Part shown: piece by piece, positions 1-8,926 of the stretch
How positions within the stretch are numbered: the stretch's first letter is position 1
How the letters are laid out: every line of letters begins with the position of its first letter
Assembly (NCBI GenBank): GCA_024640565.1
Contig: JAHEET010000002.1
Span: 296,220-360,219, forward strand
Length of the DNA: 64,000 nt
From: Flavobacteriaceae bacterium
GTDB taxonomy: Bacteria; Bacteroidota; Bacteroidia; Flavobacteriales; Flavobacteriaceae
Reading direction: 5' to 3'
Notes under the pieces: model-generated
What the model saw: the letters and a program-made list of their open reading frames with translations, nothing else
Told to the model about the DNA's origin: nothing
Databases searched by the model: none
Translations under genes and position numbers: made by a program

Positions 1-492
1 TTTCAATTACAAAAAGATTTTTTAGAAGAAGCAACTTCGATTTCTCTAGTTGGAAGTAATGTTAATTTTGTAGATACAAATGGTGCATATCTTTATACAG
101 TAAAGGTTCCAGAAAAAGACGAACTCATTAGAAAAAAAATGTATGTAAACGCTATGCATATTCATCCTTCTATTATGTTTCGAAATAGTATTTTCCCTAA
201 AATTAATTTGTACCCAACAGCATATCAAGCTGCAGAAGATTATGCCTTTTTTTTTAATGTCATGAATTCTTTTAAAGTTGCTAATATTAACAAGGTACTG
301 GTCCAATGTGAAATTAATCCAAAAGGCATTTCTACATTAATGAGGAAAAAACAAGCAAAAAATCGTATTAAAATAATACTAAATAACTTTTATTTTGGTT
401 TATATCCTATCTATGGCCTGTTGAGAAGTTTACTTCTTTACATAACACCATTATCAATCCTCATTAAAATAAAAAAAATAGTAAAAAATTGA
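1..492 (+). CDS. Glycosyltransferase family 2, C-terminal part (gene enters from the left edge)
   Basis: The frame is open from base 1; the tracked ATG at 139 is internal, so the gene starts outside the window. The visible ~163 residues contain the HPSxMFR stretch and the AEDYAFF motif typical of the acceptor/catalytic-base region of family 2 glycosyltransferases (GT-A fold), followed by a hydrophobic tail (PIYGLLRSLLLYITP) that could touch the membrane. It probably adds one sugar to a lipid-linked surface polysaccharide at the cytoplasmic face of the inner membrane. The stop codon overlaps the TTG start of the next gene (TTGA), so the two are co-transcribed and probably translationally coupled. 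The sugar donor cannot be deduced. Confidence 0.8.
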   Translation, partial: FQLQKDFLEEATSISLVGSNVNFVDTNGAYLYTVKVPEKDELIRKKMYVNAMHIHPSIMFRNSIFPKINLYPTAYQAAEDYAFFFNVMNSFKVANINKVLVQCEINPKGISTLMRKKQAKNRIKIILNNFYFGLYPIYGLLRSLLLYITPLSILIKIKKIVKN

Positions 493-1697
493 ATCCAAAA
501 AAAATTGAGTATTTTTTTGATATTGCGGTTGCATTATTATTGTTTTCATTGCCTTTTTCAATGGCAATTCCAAATATAATTGTAGCCGTTATTTTAATTT
601 TCAGTTTTTTTAAAAACAAGAAAAAATTAGGAACGAATACCTATTCAAACCTCTTAGTTTTATTTAGCTCATATCTGATATTGAAAGCTTTTTTGGCAAA
701 TTCTTTCATCAATAATTTCGATATTTACAAGCACCTTTTTACAATTTTAATTGTCAGTATTTTATTGTTTCAAGTTAAAAATATCTTTCTAGTTATTAAA
801 GGGTTTGTTTTCGGTGTTTTTTTAGCAGTTCTTATTTCTAGTATAAAAATTTTCATCTTTTATTTAGCATACAAACAGCTCCCTTTTGGAAATACTTCAG
901 AGGTTGATAATTTAATTTTAATAGAGAGGCCTTACTTTGGGTTTATTTGCTTCTTAACAATTGTTTTATTACATTTTTTAATTAAGAAGACACAAGAGAG
1001 TACTCACAAATATATATACCGGTTTCTGATACTATGTGCCGGCCTTTTCCTGTTTATGATTGTTGCAAGATTAGCCCTGTTTTTGTCGTTTTCTTTTATT
1101 GCTATTCAACTATTTTTAGAGCTTAAATTTTCAAAAATTAAGTTATTTATGGGTTTTTTATTTTTGACCACAATATTGTTAAGTGTCCTGTTTTTAAATC
1201 AAAATATCAAGAACAGATTTCATATTAAGGATTCATTTGAGGGCACAGTTAAGGTTTTAAAAAATCAAGAACCTAGGTTTGTAATATGGGAATGCAGTAG
1301 GAATCAGCTAGAAGATACCAGCTTTCATTTTTTTACAGGGTATAAAAATCGAGCAGATATTCAATTCAATTTAAACGAATGTTATCAGTCTAGTATTATC
1401 AATAGTTCTAAAAGAAAGTATTATTTAGAAACAAAATTTAACACACACAATCAGTTTTTAGATATTTTTTTAAGTGGAGGATTCATTGGAATTGTATTGT
1501 TCATCCTTCCGTTGTTATGGGTTTTTTATTCATTTAGAAACAATTTTAGTGCATTTTTCATGTTGATTGGTCTCGTTGGGTTTTTATTGGTTGAAAATGT
1601 ATTTTTTAGACAATTAGGAGCCTATTTATTCGGAATTTTCATACCTTTATTTTACGGTGTAATTCGAGCTCACAATAAAGAAGATGAAATTAGATAA
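489..1697 (+). CDS. O-antigen polymerase/ligase-like membrane protein (Wzy/WaaL type)
   Basis: A 402-residue, strongly hydrophobic protein with about ten or more membrane segments and one large polar loop near residues 255-320. The loop ends in THNQFLDIFLSGGFIG, the HNxFLD-type signature of the O-antigen ligase/polymerase superfamily (Wzy_C). Such proteins polymerise or transfer polyprenyl-linked repeat units at the periplasmic side of the inner membrane. The TTG start is preferred because it overlaps the upstream TGA by four bases and keeps the first membrane helix; the next ATG (near 560) would cut into it. The end overlaps the next gene by 14 bp. Polymerase and ligase cannot be told apart from sequence alone; position between glycosyltransferases favours polymerase. 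Confidence 0.75.
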   Translation: MNPKKIEYFFDIAVALLLFSLPFSMAIPNIIVAVILIFSFFKNKKKLGTNTYSNLLVLFSSYLILKAFLANSFINNFDIYKHLFTILIVSILLFQVKNIFLVIKGFVFGVFLAVLISSIKIFIFYLAYKQLPFGNTSEVDNLILIERPYFGFICFLTIVLLHFLIKKTQESTHKYIYRFLILCAGLFLFMIVARLALFLSFSFIAIQLFLELKFSKIKLFMGFLFLTTILLSVLFLNQNIKNRFHIKDSFEGTVKVLKNQEPRFVIWECSRNQLEDTSFHFFTGYKNRADIQFNLNECYQSSIINSSKRKYYLETKFNTHNQFLDIFLSGGFIGIVLFILPLLWVFYSFRNNFSAFFMLIGLVGFLLVENVFFRQLGAYLFGIFIPLFYGVIRAHNKEDEIR

Positions 1698-2772
1698 AAC
1701 GATTTTGGTTATGGACTGGCTGGATGCTTACGCTGGTTCTGAGCAAGTTGTTAAATATTTACATCAAGTTTATAAATTTGATAAACTGTACGTGCTCACA
1801 AACATTATGCCTTCAGAAAAAATAAAAAAAATTTTTGGAGATACGCCCGTTTTCATCAAATCTACTAGGTTGTCTCTTTTTGGGAGTAAATTTAGAATTG
1901 CATTGCCTTTATTTCCGTTATTTTTAAAACAGTTACAAATAAAAGAAGAGAACGCGCTGATTATAAGTGTTACCCATTCTGTCGTCAAAGGGGTAAGTTA
2001 TAATACAAATAACTCGAAGCATATTTCATATTTAGTTGCAAGAAATCTCAAATATGTTTGGGAAGAAAAAGAGTTATATTTCAAAGGAATTAAAAAGTTA
2101 GGGTCTATCTTTATTCCATATTTGAGAAGGTTTGATGTTAAGATGTCTAAAAAACCTACTGCAATTTTTTCAGTATCAAACTTTGTTTCAAAGTGGGCGA
2201 AATTAAAATATAATAGAAAAATTATAACAATAAATCCTCCAGTAAATATTGATGATTTTGACTTTAATGCAAATAAAGAAGATTTTTATATTTCAGTGGG
2301 AAGGTTGGAACCCTACAAAAGGTATGATCTTTTAATAGATGCATTTAATAAAAATGGTAAGAAATTAATAATCATTGGTGATGGCTCTTTAATGGAATCG
2401 TTAAGGCAAAAAGCAAACAGTAATATTGATTTTAAAGGGTTTCTATTTCCAGAAAAATATAAAGATTTTTTAAAAAAAGCAAAGGCATTCATTTTCTGTG
2501 GAAAAGAAGATTTTGGAATTGCCTTATTAGAGCCTCAGGTTTGTGGAACACCCGTTATAGCCTATGGTGATGGAGGTGCAATGGACACTGTTTTGGATAA
2601 GAAAACAGGAGTTATTTACAATGATCAAACCGTTGATTCTCTAAGAGAAGCAATCGATCTTTTTGAACAATCAGTGTTCGATTACGATACAATAAGAAAA
2701 CATGCTTTAGGCTTTTCTATTGATAATTTTAAATCAAAATTCCAAGAAAATGTCGCTGAAGTATTAGCTTAA
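1684..2772 (+). CDS. Glycosyltransferase family 4
   Basis: A 362-residue GT-B enzyme. The N-terminal half has the glycine-containing acceptor loop (WLDAYAGSEQVV); the C-terminal half has the donor-binding segment SVGRLEPYKRYDLLIDAF, the strand IIIGDGSLMESLR, and the family 4 E-x7-E motif in KEDFGIALLEPQ followed by GTPVIAYGDGG. It transfers a nucleotide-activated sugar, often mannose or a related hexose in close relatives, to a lipid-linked intermediate in the cytoplasm. It overlaps the polymerase gene by 14 bp and ends 4 bp before the sugar-transferase gene, so it belongs to the same operon. Donor specificity is not visible. Confidence 0.85.
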   Translation: MKLDKTILVMDWLDAYAGSEQVVKYLHQVYKFDKLYVLTNIMPSEKIKKIFGDTPVFIKSTRLSLFGSKFRIALPLFPLFLKQLQIKEENALIISVTHSVVKGVSYNTNNSKHISYLVARNLKYVWEEKELYFKGIKKLGSIFIPYLRRFDVKMSKKPTAIFSVSNFVSKWAKLKYNRKIITINPPVNIDDFDFNANKEDFYISVGRLEPYKRYDLLIDAFNKNGKKLIIIGDGSLMESLRQKANSNIDFKGFLFPEKYKDFLKKAKAFIFCGKEDFGIALLEPQVCGTPVIAYGDGGAMDTVLDKKTGVIYNDQTVDSLREAIDLFEQSVFDYDTIRKHALGFSIDNFKSKFQENVAEVLA

Positions 2773-2776
2773 ATTA

Positions 2777-4132
2777 ATGAAAAAAAGATATTCTCATTTT
2801 ATAAAACCAATCCAAATATTAATCGATTTACTTTTAATATATGGGGTTATTTATTTTGTATCTGACACAGCGTTTTTAAATGCTTATTTCCTTACTTTTA
2901 TTACTCTTTTTTGGCTTATTTCCTCATATATAACAGGTTTTTATACGGTCTATCGTTTTACAAAAAACTTAAGAATTTCAAGTTTATTGGCGAAGCAATT
3001 TTTTGTTTTTATCCTGGGTTATTTTGCCTATTTCGGTGCTTTTAGAGAAGGAACAGTTGTTAACAATCAGTTTTTAATTCTTGCTTCCATCCTAGCTACG
3101 ACTACTTTTTTCAAATTTACAGTTCAGTATTCTTTAAAAAAATACAGAGCAACAGGAAATAATTACCGAACAACCGTTGTGCTCGGGGATGACACTTCGA
3201 CCAAAGAGGTAATCCAAGTTTTTAAAAGTAAAGCCAATCTTGGGTATAAGTTTTTAGGTTTTTTTTCCGAGAATAAGCACAATGATCCGCTATTTCTAGG
3301 AAATTTTTTGCAGGTCTTTCAATACGCAGAAGAAAATCATATTGACGAAATTTATTGTTCTTTAACTCAGTTGACCAACGAACAAGTTAAAAAAGTTAAC
3401 AAATTTGCTAACGAAAAAGGAATTCTCTTAAAATTGATTCCAAATGCTAGCGAGCTATACAGTAAAAACCAAAGTGTACAATATTATGATGATGCATTAA
3501 TGGTTTTAAGTGTTAAGAGATTGCCTTTTGAGTTTGCGGAAAATTTTTATATTAAAAGAATATTTGATATCGTTTTTTCTTTTTTTGTGTGCCTTTTCGT
3601 TTTGTCTTGGTTATGGCCAATTCTTTTTGTTTTGGTGAAATTAGAGTCAAAAGGGCCATTATTATTCAGACAAAAAAGAGAGGGAATAAATGGTTCGGAT
3701 TTTACCTGTTATAAATTTAGATCCATGAAAATAAATGAGCAATCCGAGAAATCTCATGTAACAAAGAACGACGCTAGAGTAACCAAAATGGGGGCTTTTA
3801 TGAGAAAAACAAGTGTGGATGAACTCCCACAGTTTTTAAATGTTTTGAAGGGAGAGATGAGTGTTGTAGGGCCTAGACCTCATTTAGAAAGCCTATCAAT
3901 AGAGTACCAGAGAGATGTAGAAAACTATTTAAAAAGACACATTGTAAAGCCAGGAATCACTGGTTTGGCTCAAGTCTCGGGTTATCGAGGAGAGATAAAG
4001 AAAAAGGCAGACATTAAGAACCGAATTCGTTTTGATATTTTTTACATAGAAAACTGGTCTTTTTTTCTTGATATTAAAATAATATTTAAGACAATATTAA
4101 ACGTATTTCAAGGCGAAGAAAAAGCATACTAA
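2777..4132 (+). CDS. Polyprenyl-phosphate sugar-1-phosphate transferase (WcaJ/WbaP-like initiating enzyme)
   Basis: 451 residues: several N-terminal membrane helices (about 10-110), a nucleotide-binding-like middle domain (about 130-240), one further hydrophobic segment ([19 protein letters not shown]) and a C-terminal bacterial sugar-transferase domain. The catalytic domain carries [43 protein letters not shown] and the [14 protein letters not shown] signature. Enzymes of this family transfer a hexose-1-phosphate from a nucleotide sugar to undecaprenyl phosphate, the committing step of capsule or O-antigen repeat-unit synthesis. The stop codon overlaps the next ATG by one base. Presence of the initiating enzyme implies that this cluster makes a complete repeat unit. 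Confidence 0.9.
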   Translation: MKKRYSHFIKPIQILIDLLLIYGVIYFVSDTAFLNAYFLTFITLFWLISSYITGFYTVYRFTKNLRISSLLAKQFFVFILGYFAYFGAFREGTVVNNQFLILASILATTTFFKFTVQYSLKKYRATGNNYRTTVVLGDDTSTKEVIQVFKSKANLGYKFLGFFSENKHNDPLFLGNFLQVFQYAEENHIDEIYCSLTQLTNEQVKKVNKFANEKGILLKLIPNASELYSKNQSVQYYDDALMVLSVKRLPFEFAENFYIKRIFDIVFSFFVCLFVLSWLWPILFVLVKLESKGPLLFRQKREGINGSDFTCYKFRSMKINEQSEKSHVTKNDARVTKMGAFMRKTSVDELPQFLNVLKGEMSVVGPRPHLESLSIEYQRDVENYLKRHIVKPGITGLAQVSGYRGEIKKKADIKNRIRFDIFYIENWSFFLDIKIIFKTILNVFQGEEKAY

Positions 4133-4887
4133 TGAGCTTTAAATATCAATTAACAGCCACGATTGTTTTGTATCACGAAGACCCGGAGATACTCAAAAAA
4201 ACCATAGCCTCTTTTTTAAAAATACCCCTTAAGAAAAAATTGTTTTTGGTCGATAATTCTGCAACAAGAAGTTTTCAGAACTTTTTTAATGACGAAGAAA
4301 TCGAATATTTTTTTCCAGGGGAAAACATTGGGTTTGGCAAAGGGCACAATTTTGTATTGGATAAATTAAATTCTAAATATCACTTATTACTAAATCCAGA
4401 TATCGAATTTACAGCGACTACAATACCAATTTTAATTTCCCAGTTAGAAAAGGAGCACGATGTTGCTTTTGCAACACCCAAAGTCATGTATTCCAATCTC
4501 GAAAAACAATATGTTTGCCGAAAACACCCTACTTTCTTTGATTTAATTAATCGAAGAATAAAGCTGGTTCCCAAAGCGATTTTAAAAAATGAATATAGAA
4601 ATCAAGATTTAACAAAACCCTTTTATCCCGATTTTATTCATGGATGTTTTATGCTTTTTAAAACAACTGATTTCAAAGATTTAAAAGGATTTGACGCGCG
4701 CTATTTTCTTTATATGGAAGATGCCGATCTGTGTAGAGAAATTGACAAATTAGGGAAAAAGAAGCTTTACTTCCCTGAAGTAGCAATTGTACATCATTAT
4801 CAAAAAGGGAGTGCTAAAAATTTGAAATTATTTTGGTACCATACCTTCTCTGCAATCAAATATTTTTTAAAGTGGGGAGTTTCCTAA
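4132..4887 (+). CDS. Glycosyltransferase family 2 (rhamnosyltransferase/WbbL-like)
   Basis: A 251-residue GT-A enzyme. Visible landmarks are TIVLYHEDPEIL near the N-terminus, LVDNSA, GENIGFGKGHN, the donor-binding LLLNPDIEF segment (NPD in place of DxD), and GFDARYFLYMEDADLCREI followed by the late HHYQKGSA histidines, all typical of WbbL-type rhamnosyltransferases. It is the last gene of the polysaccharide cluster visible here and starts on the last base of the sugar-transferase stop codon. The following 94 bp contain no gene or clear terminator before purD. Rhamnose as donor is inferred from family resemblance only. Confidence 0.82.
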   Translation: MSFKYQLTATIVLYHEDPEILKKTIASFLKIPLKKKLFLVDNSATRSFQNFFNDEEIEYFFPGENIGFGKGHNFVLDKLNSKYHLLLNPDIEFTATTIPILISQLEKEHDVAFATPKVMYSNLEKQYVCRKHPTFFDLINRRIKLVPKAILKNEYRNQDLTKPFYPDFIHGCFMLFKTTDFKDLKGFDARYFLYMEDADLCREIDKLGKKKLYFPEVAIVHHYQKGSAKNLKLFWYHTFSAIKYFLKWGVS

Positions 4888-4950
4888 TAAAAAGTATTCT
4901 AAAATAAAAAATGTCTTTCCTGTCAAAGCCTTAATCAAAAGAATTTAAAA

Positions 4951-4958
4951 TATATTTG
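4951..4958 (+). promoter_or_regulatory. Putative sigma-ABfr -7 element of purD
   Basis: TATATTTG matches the Bacteroidota -7 consensus TAnnTTTG exactly and lies 23 bp before the purD start, which predicts a short leader of about 20 nt. No convincing TTG at -33 is visible, so the call rests on the -7 element and position. Confidence 0.5.
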
Positions 4959-4981
4959 CATCCACAACAACACAATAACAA

Positions 4982-6256
4982 ATGAACATTCTTATTTTAG
5001 GAGCCGGAGGTAGAGAGCATGCTTTTGCATTAAAACTTGCTGAGAGTAAAAAAATCACACAACTTTTTGTAGCGCCTGGTAATGCAGGTACCGAAAAAAT
5101 TGCGATCAATATAAATATCAATCCTACCAATTTCGAATCCCTGAAAAAAACAGTGTTAAAAAACGATATTCAAATGGTTGTTGTTGGCCCAGAAGCTCCT
5201 TTGGTTGAAGGTGTGCACGACTTTTTTTTAGCAGATGCAGATTTGAAATCGATTCCCGTAATTGGTCCCAAAAAAGACGGAGCGTTGTTAGAAGGAAGTA
5301 AAGATTTCTCAAAACAGTTCATGCAAAAACATGGGATTCCTACTGCAGGCTATCAATCTTTTACAAAGGAATCCCTAAAAGAGGGGATGACATTCTTAGA
5401 AACCCTATCTCCCCCTTATGTTCTAAAAGCAGACGGATTGGCTGGTGGAAAAGGGGTTCTCATTTTAAATGATTTAGATGAAGCAAAATCAGAACTAGAA
5501 GAAATGGTTTCCAATGAAAAGTTTGGAACTGCATCGGCAACGGTGGTTATTGAAGAATTTTTAAAAGGTATTGAATTGTCTGTTTTTGTCTTAACAGACG
5601 GAAATAGTTATAAAATTTTACCTTCTGCAAAAGATTACAAAAGAATAGGAGAAGGCGATGTTGGTTTAAATACAGGGGGAATGGGAGCGATATCTCCGGT
5701 ACCCTTTGCAGACAAAGCTTTTTTAGATAAAGTAGAAAGCTTGGTCGTGAAGCCAACCATTGCAGGTTTGAAAAAAGACGGGATTGATTATCGAGGTTTT
5801 ATCTTCATTGGATTGATGAACGATGCCGGAAATCCATCGGTAGTAGAATACAATGTTCGAATGGGCGATCCAGAAACAGAAGCAGTTTTGCCAAGAATTG
5901 AATCCGATTTGTATGATTTATTTGAAGGAGTTGCCACGCAAACCTTACATGAAAAATCCTTTTCAGTAAATCCCAAAACAGCAACAACCGTCATGTTAGT
6001 TGCCGGAGGATATCCAGAAGTTTATCAAAAAGGGAACAGAATTACAGGTTTTGAAAATTCAAAAGATTCCCTTGTTTTCCATGCTGGAACCAAGACAGAG
6101 AACGGCAAAGTAGTTTCAAACGGAGGCCGTGTAATGGCGGTAACCTCCCTTGGAGATTCTATGGAAGAAGCTTTGGCAAAAACCTATGCAACCATCGCAA
6201 AGATTCAGTTTGAGGATATGAATTACAGGAAAGATATTGGGTTTGATTTAATGTAA
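4982..6256 (+). CDS. purD: Phosphoribosylamine--glycine ligase
   Basis: Full-length PurD (424 residues, the usual size). It joins glycine to 5-phosphoribosylamine with ATP to give GAR, the second step of de novo purine synthesis in the cytosol. It begins with the diagnostic LGAGGREHAFALKL, has GPEAPLVEGV, the ATP-grasp lid with LKADGLAGGKGV, and the metal/phosphate-binding NVRMGDPETEAVLPRI. The ATG start places GGREH at the normal distance from the N-terminus. It lies alone between the polysaccharide cluster and a convergent two-component system, with no other purine genes nearby. It ends 7 bp from the stop of the histidine-kinase gene on the other strand. Confidence 0.97.
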   Translation: MNILILGAGGREHAFALKLAESKKITQLFVAPGNAGTEKIAINININPTNFESLKKTVLKNDIQMVVVGPEAPLVEGVHDFFLADADLKSIPVIGPKKDGALLEGSKDFSKQFMQKHGIPTAGYQSFTKESLKEGMTFLETLSPPYVLKADGLAGGKGVLILNDLDEAKSELEEMVSNEKFGTASATVVIEEFLKGIELSVFVLTDGNSYKILPSAKDYKRIGEGDVGLNTGGMGAISPVPFADKAFLDKVESLVVKPTIAGLKKDGIDYRGFIFIGLMNDAGNPSVVEYNVRMGDPETEAVLPRIESDLYDLFEGVATQTLHEKSFSVNPKTATTVMLVAGGYPEVYQKGNRITGFENSKDSLVFHAGTKTENGKVVSNGGRVMAVTSLGDSMEEALAKTYATIAKIQFEDMNYRKDIGFDLM

Positions 6257-6263
6257 AACCGGG

Positions 6264-7304
6264 TTATGTTGCCTTTTCTAGGGTGAACCAAAATTCAGAG
6301 CCTTTCCCAAATTCACTTTTCATTGCTATCTGTTCATTGTGTGCCTCTATAATATGTTTCACAATAGACAATCCCAATCCAGATCCACCCTGTTCACGAG
6401 ATCGACTCTGGTCTACTCGGTAAAAACGCTCAAACAAACGTGGCAGGTGTTCTTGTTGAATTCCTTCGCCATTATCGGTTACTTTTAGTTGCAATTTTTG
6501 ACCATTATAGACATCAATACTCACAATAGTAGCCCCGTTTGGTTTCCCATATTTTATGGAGTTTACAATGAGATTGATGAGCACTTGTTCTATTTTTTCA
6601 ACATCCCCTTTCACAAAGACTGGAACTTCATAAATACGATCAAAGAGCAATGCGATGTTTCTCTTTTTTGCTTTCATTTCCAGTAAATCAAATACATTTT
6701 GAATCAATTCTAAAATGTTGAAATTTTTGATATTCAATTGTAGACCATCCGTTTCTAACTTGGCAATCATGTCTAAATCTTTCATCACAGCAACCAGTCT
6801 TTCAACTCCTTTATTTGCTCTTTGAAGATACTTTGTTCGAATTTCTTTGTCCTTTGCGGCGCCTTCAATTAAAGTCAGAATATATCCTTGTACAGTAAAA
6901 AGGGGTGTTTTTAGTTCGTGTGCTAAATTTCCTAAAAAATCACGTCTGAAAGAATCGATTTCTGTTAATGTCTCAATTTCTAGTTGTTTTCCTTTTACGA
7001 ATCTTTGAACACTTCGAGAAAGAGATTCAATATCTGTTGTCACAGACTTTCTTTGAAAGGCATCGGTATCTATATTCGAAAATTCTTTGTAAATGGTCTT
7101 AATTTTTCTGTAGATAAAATATTCTGCCCGGTATTGCATGATAAAAAAGGACAGTATAAAAAACAAAATCACAGCAATAAGCACTGAAAAACTACCAAAA
7201 TAAGGCATCATAAAAAAATAACTCAGCCCCGAAATTAGAATAGCAAGTAATGTTGAATATAGCGAAGAAACCAACGCATACGTGTATGTTTTTTTAAGTT
7301 TCAT
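6264..7304 (-). CDS. Sensor histidine kinase (PhoR-like)
   Basis: 346 residues: two closely spaced N-terminal membrane helices (about 10-55) with almost no periplasmic loop, a linker, then the DHp/HATPase core. Landmarks are the phospho-acceptor FLGNLAHELKTPLFTVQGYI (His about residue 128), the N-box NLIVNSIKYG, DNGEGI and GGSGLGLSIVKH. The minimal extracytoplasmic part suggests sensing in the membrane or via a partner, as with PhoR. It lies 11 bp downstream of its response regulator on the same strand. PhoR of phosphate control is the closest picture, but no pst genes are nearby, so the signal remains open. Confidence 0.88.
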   Translation of the reverse strand: MKLKKTYTYALVSSLYSTLLAILISGLSYFFMMPYFGSFSVLIAVILFFILSFFIMQYRAEYFIYRKIKTIYKEFSNIDTDAFQRKSVTTDIESLSRSVQRFVKGKQLEIETLTEIDSFRRDFLGNLAHELKTPLFTVQGYILTLIEGAAKDKEIRTKYLQRANKGVERLVAVMKDLDMIAKLETDGLQLNIKNFNILELIQNVFDLLEMKAKKRNIALLFDRIYEVPVFVKGDVEKIEQVLINLIVNSIKYGKPNGATIVSIDVYNGQKLQLKVTDNGEGIQQEHLPRLFERFYRVDQSRSREQGGSGLGLSIVKHIIEAHNEQIAMKSEFGKGSEFWFTLEKAT

Positions 7305-7315
7305 GAAGCCGTTTC

Positions 7316-8005
7316 TTAAAAATCTTCTTCTAAAACAAATTTATAGCCTACTCCTTTTACTGTTTTAAAATGATGGTCACCAATTTTTTCACGGAGTTTT
7401 CGTATGTGAACATCGATTGTTCTACCGCCAACGACAACTTCATTTCCCCAAACAGTGTCAAGAATTATTTCTCTTTTAAATACTTTCCCAGGTTTTGAAG
7501 TCAACAAAGAAAATAATTCAAATTCTTTTCTTGGCAACGAAATCTTGTTATTCGCCTTGTAAACAACATAGGCATCTCGGTCAATCACAATATCTCCGAT
7601 TGAAAAGGAAGTTTCTGTTTCTGACTTTAATCTTCGTAACAAAGATTTGATCTTACTAACTAAAACTTTTGGTTTTATCGGTTTTGTAATATAATCATCT
7701 GCACCAGCATCAAAACCTGCAACTTGAGAATAATCTTCTCCTCTTGCGGTTAAAAAAGAGATAATAACATTGTCTAAAGACTTGATTTTACGAATTTTTT
7801 CACAAGCTTCAATACCGTCCATCTCTGGCATCATAATGTCTAATAAGATGAGTTGAGGAATGTTTTTTTTCGCTGATTTTACTGCTTCTATGCCATTCGC
7901 TGCAGTAAACACCTGATATCCTTCGTTTCTGAGGTTGTAACCAACGATTTCTAAAATATCCGGTTCATCATCAACAAGAAGAATTTTAATATTACTTTTA
8001 TTCAT
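7316..8005 (-). CDS. OmpR/PhoB-family response regulator
   Basis: 229 residues. The receiver domain (1-120) has the acidic pocket VDDEPD, the phosphorylated aspartate in LILLDIMMPEMDG, the conserved Thr in FLTARGE and Lys in DDYITKPIK. The winged-helix DNA-binding domain (about 130-229) ends in RTIDVHIRKLREKIG and VKGVGYKF. It is first in a two-gene operon with the kinase, which presumably phosphorylates it. A TAnnTTTG -7 element lies 22 bp upstream. Regulon unknown; PhoB-like control of phosphate starvation is plausible but not shown. Confidence 0.9.
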   Translation of the reverse strand: MNKSNIKILLVDDEPDILEIVGYNLRNEGYQVFTAANGIEAVKSAKKNIPQLILLDIMMPEMDGIEACEKIRKIKSLDNVIISFLTARGEDYSQVAGFDAGADDYITKPIKPKVLVSKIKSLLRRLKSETETSFSIGDIVIDRDAYVVYKANNKISLPRKEFELFSLLTSKPGKVFKREIILDTVWGNEVVVGGRTIDVHIRKLREKIGDHHFKTVKGVGYKFVLEEDF

Positions 8006-8026
8006 AAACTAATTTCTATCTAATCT

Positions 8027-8034
8027 CAAAAATA
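8027..8034 (-). promoter_or_regulatory. Putative -7 element of the response-regulator/kinase operon
   Basis: On the minus strand this reads TATTTTTG, an exact TAnnTTTG match 22 bp before the response-regulator ATG. A TTG lies 15 bp further upstream, slightly closer than the usual -33 spacing. Confidence 0.5.
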
Positions 8035-8185
8035 AGGATAATTAAAGGACAATAAATCATACTTTACAATCATTTAACATTATAACAATTTTTTTAATGA
8101 AAATATAGTTCTTTTTTGCCACCAATCAATAGGACCGTTTCGATTATTTACAATGCTTTTTTTGTATCTTGAAAACAAAAATAGT

Positions 8186-8902
8186 ATGAATTTGAATACC
8201 AATCTTAAGCACATTTTATTCTTAGATATAGAAACAGTACCCGAATTTGAACATTGGTCGCAAGTATCGAAAGAACAACAAGCACTCTTTGCAAAGAAAA
8301 CCCAGTACCAAAGAAAAGAAAAATTTACACCTGAAGCCTTTTATGATCGTGCAGGGATTTGGGCAGAGTTTGGAAAAATTGTTTGTATATCCGTAGGATA
8401 TTTTACAGAAGTTACTCAATTGAAAAAATTAAGAATTACCTCCTTTTTTGGAGATGATGAAGGGAAAATACTTACCGACTTTAAAGCGTTGTTAAACACC
8501 CATTTCAGTCAGCAAAACAACGTGTTGTGTGCGCATAATGGGAAGGAGTTTGATTTTCCATATATAGCAAGAAGAATGATTGTTCATAGGATTGAATTGC
8601 CTCAAAAACTAAATTTATTCGGAAAAAAACCCTGGGAGGTACCACATTTAGACACCTTAGAATTATGGAAATTTGGAGACTATAAACACTATACTTCTTT
8701 AAAACTGTTAACCTCAATTTTAGGAATTCCATCGCCAAAAGAGGACATAGACGGTAGTGAAGTGGCCCAAGTTTATTATCAGGAAAAAAACATGGATCGC
8801 ATTGTAAAATATTGTGAAAAAGACACCATTGCAGTCGCACAAGTACTCTTAAGGTTTAATAATGAAGCCTTGTTGAATGCTGCAGACATTACGTGTGTAT
8901 AG
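8186..8902 (+). CDS. DEDD-family 3'-5' exonuclease (PolB-like predicted exonuclease)
   Basis: About 238 residues from the preferred ATG at 8186. The tracked start at 8153 adds 11 residues outside the conserved domain. The exonuclease motifs are clear: Exo I ILFLDIETVPE, Exo II AHNGKEFDFPYIARRM, and Exo III with YCEKDTIAVAQ, i.e. a DEDDy DnaQ-like fold. The family removes nucleotides from 3' ends; this subgroup resembles the exonuclease domain of family B polymerases but stands alone. The biological role is not established and neighbours do not help. Its end converges with the ABC-F gene 21 bp away, with a weak hairpin and T-run between them. Confidence 0.85.
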   Translation: MNLNTNLKHILFLDIETVPEFEHWSQVSKEQQALFAKKTQYQRKEKFTPEAFYDRAGIWAEFGKIVCISVGYFTEVTQLKKLRITSFFGDDEGKILTDFKALLNTHFSQQNNVLCAHNGKEFDFPYIARRMIVHRIELPQKLNLFGKKPWEVPHLDTLELWKFGDYKHYTSLKLLTSILGIPSPKEDIDGSEVAQVYYQEKNMDRIVKYCEKDTIAVAQVLLRFNNEALLNAADITCV

Positions 8903-8926
8903 TTGAAAAATACAACTGTTTTTTTA
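8902..8926 (+). terminator. Weak Rho-independent terminator after the exonuclease gene
   Basis: A 5-bp stem AGTTG/CAACT with a 7-nt loop is followed by G and seven T residues. The stem is short and its first bases overlap the stop codon. Confidence 0.4.
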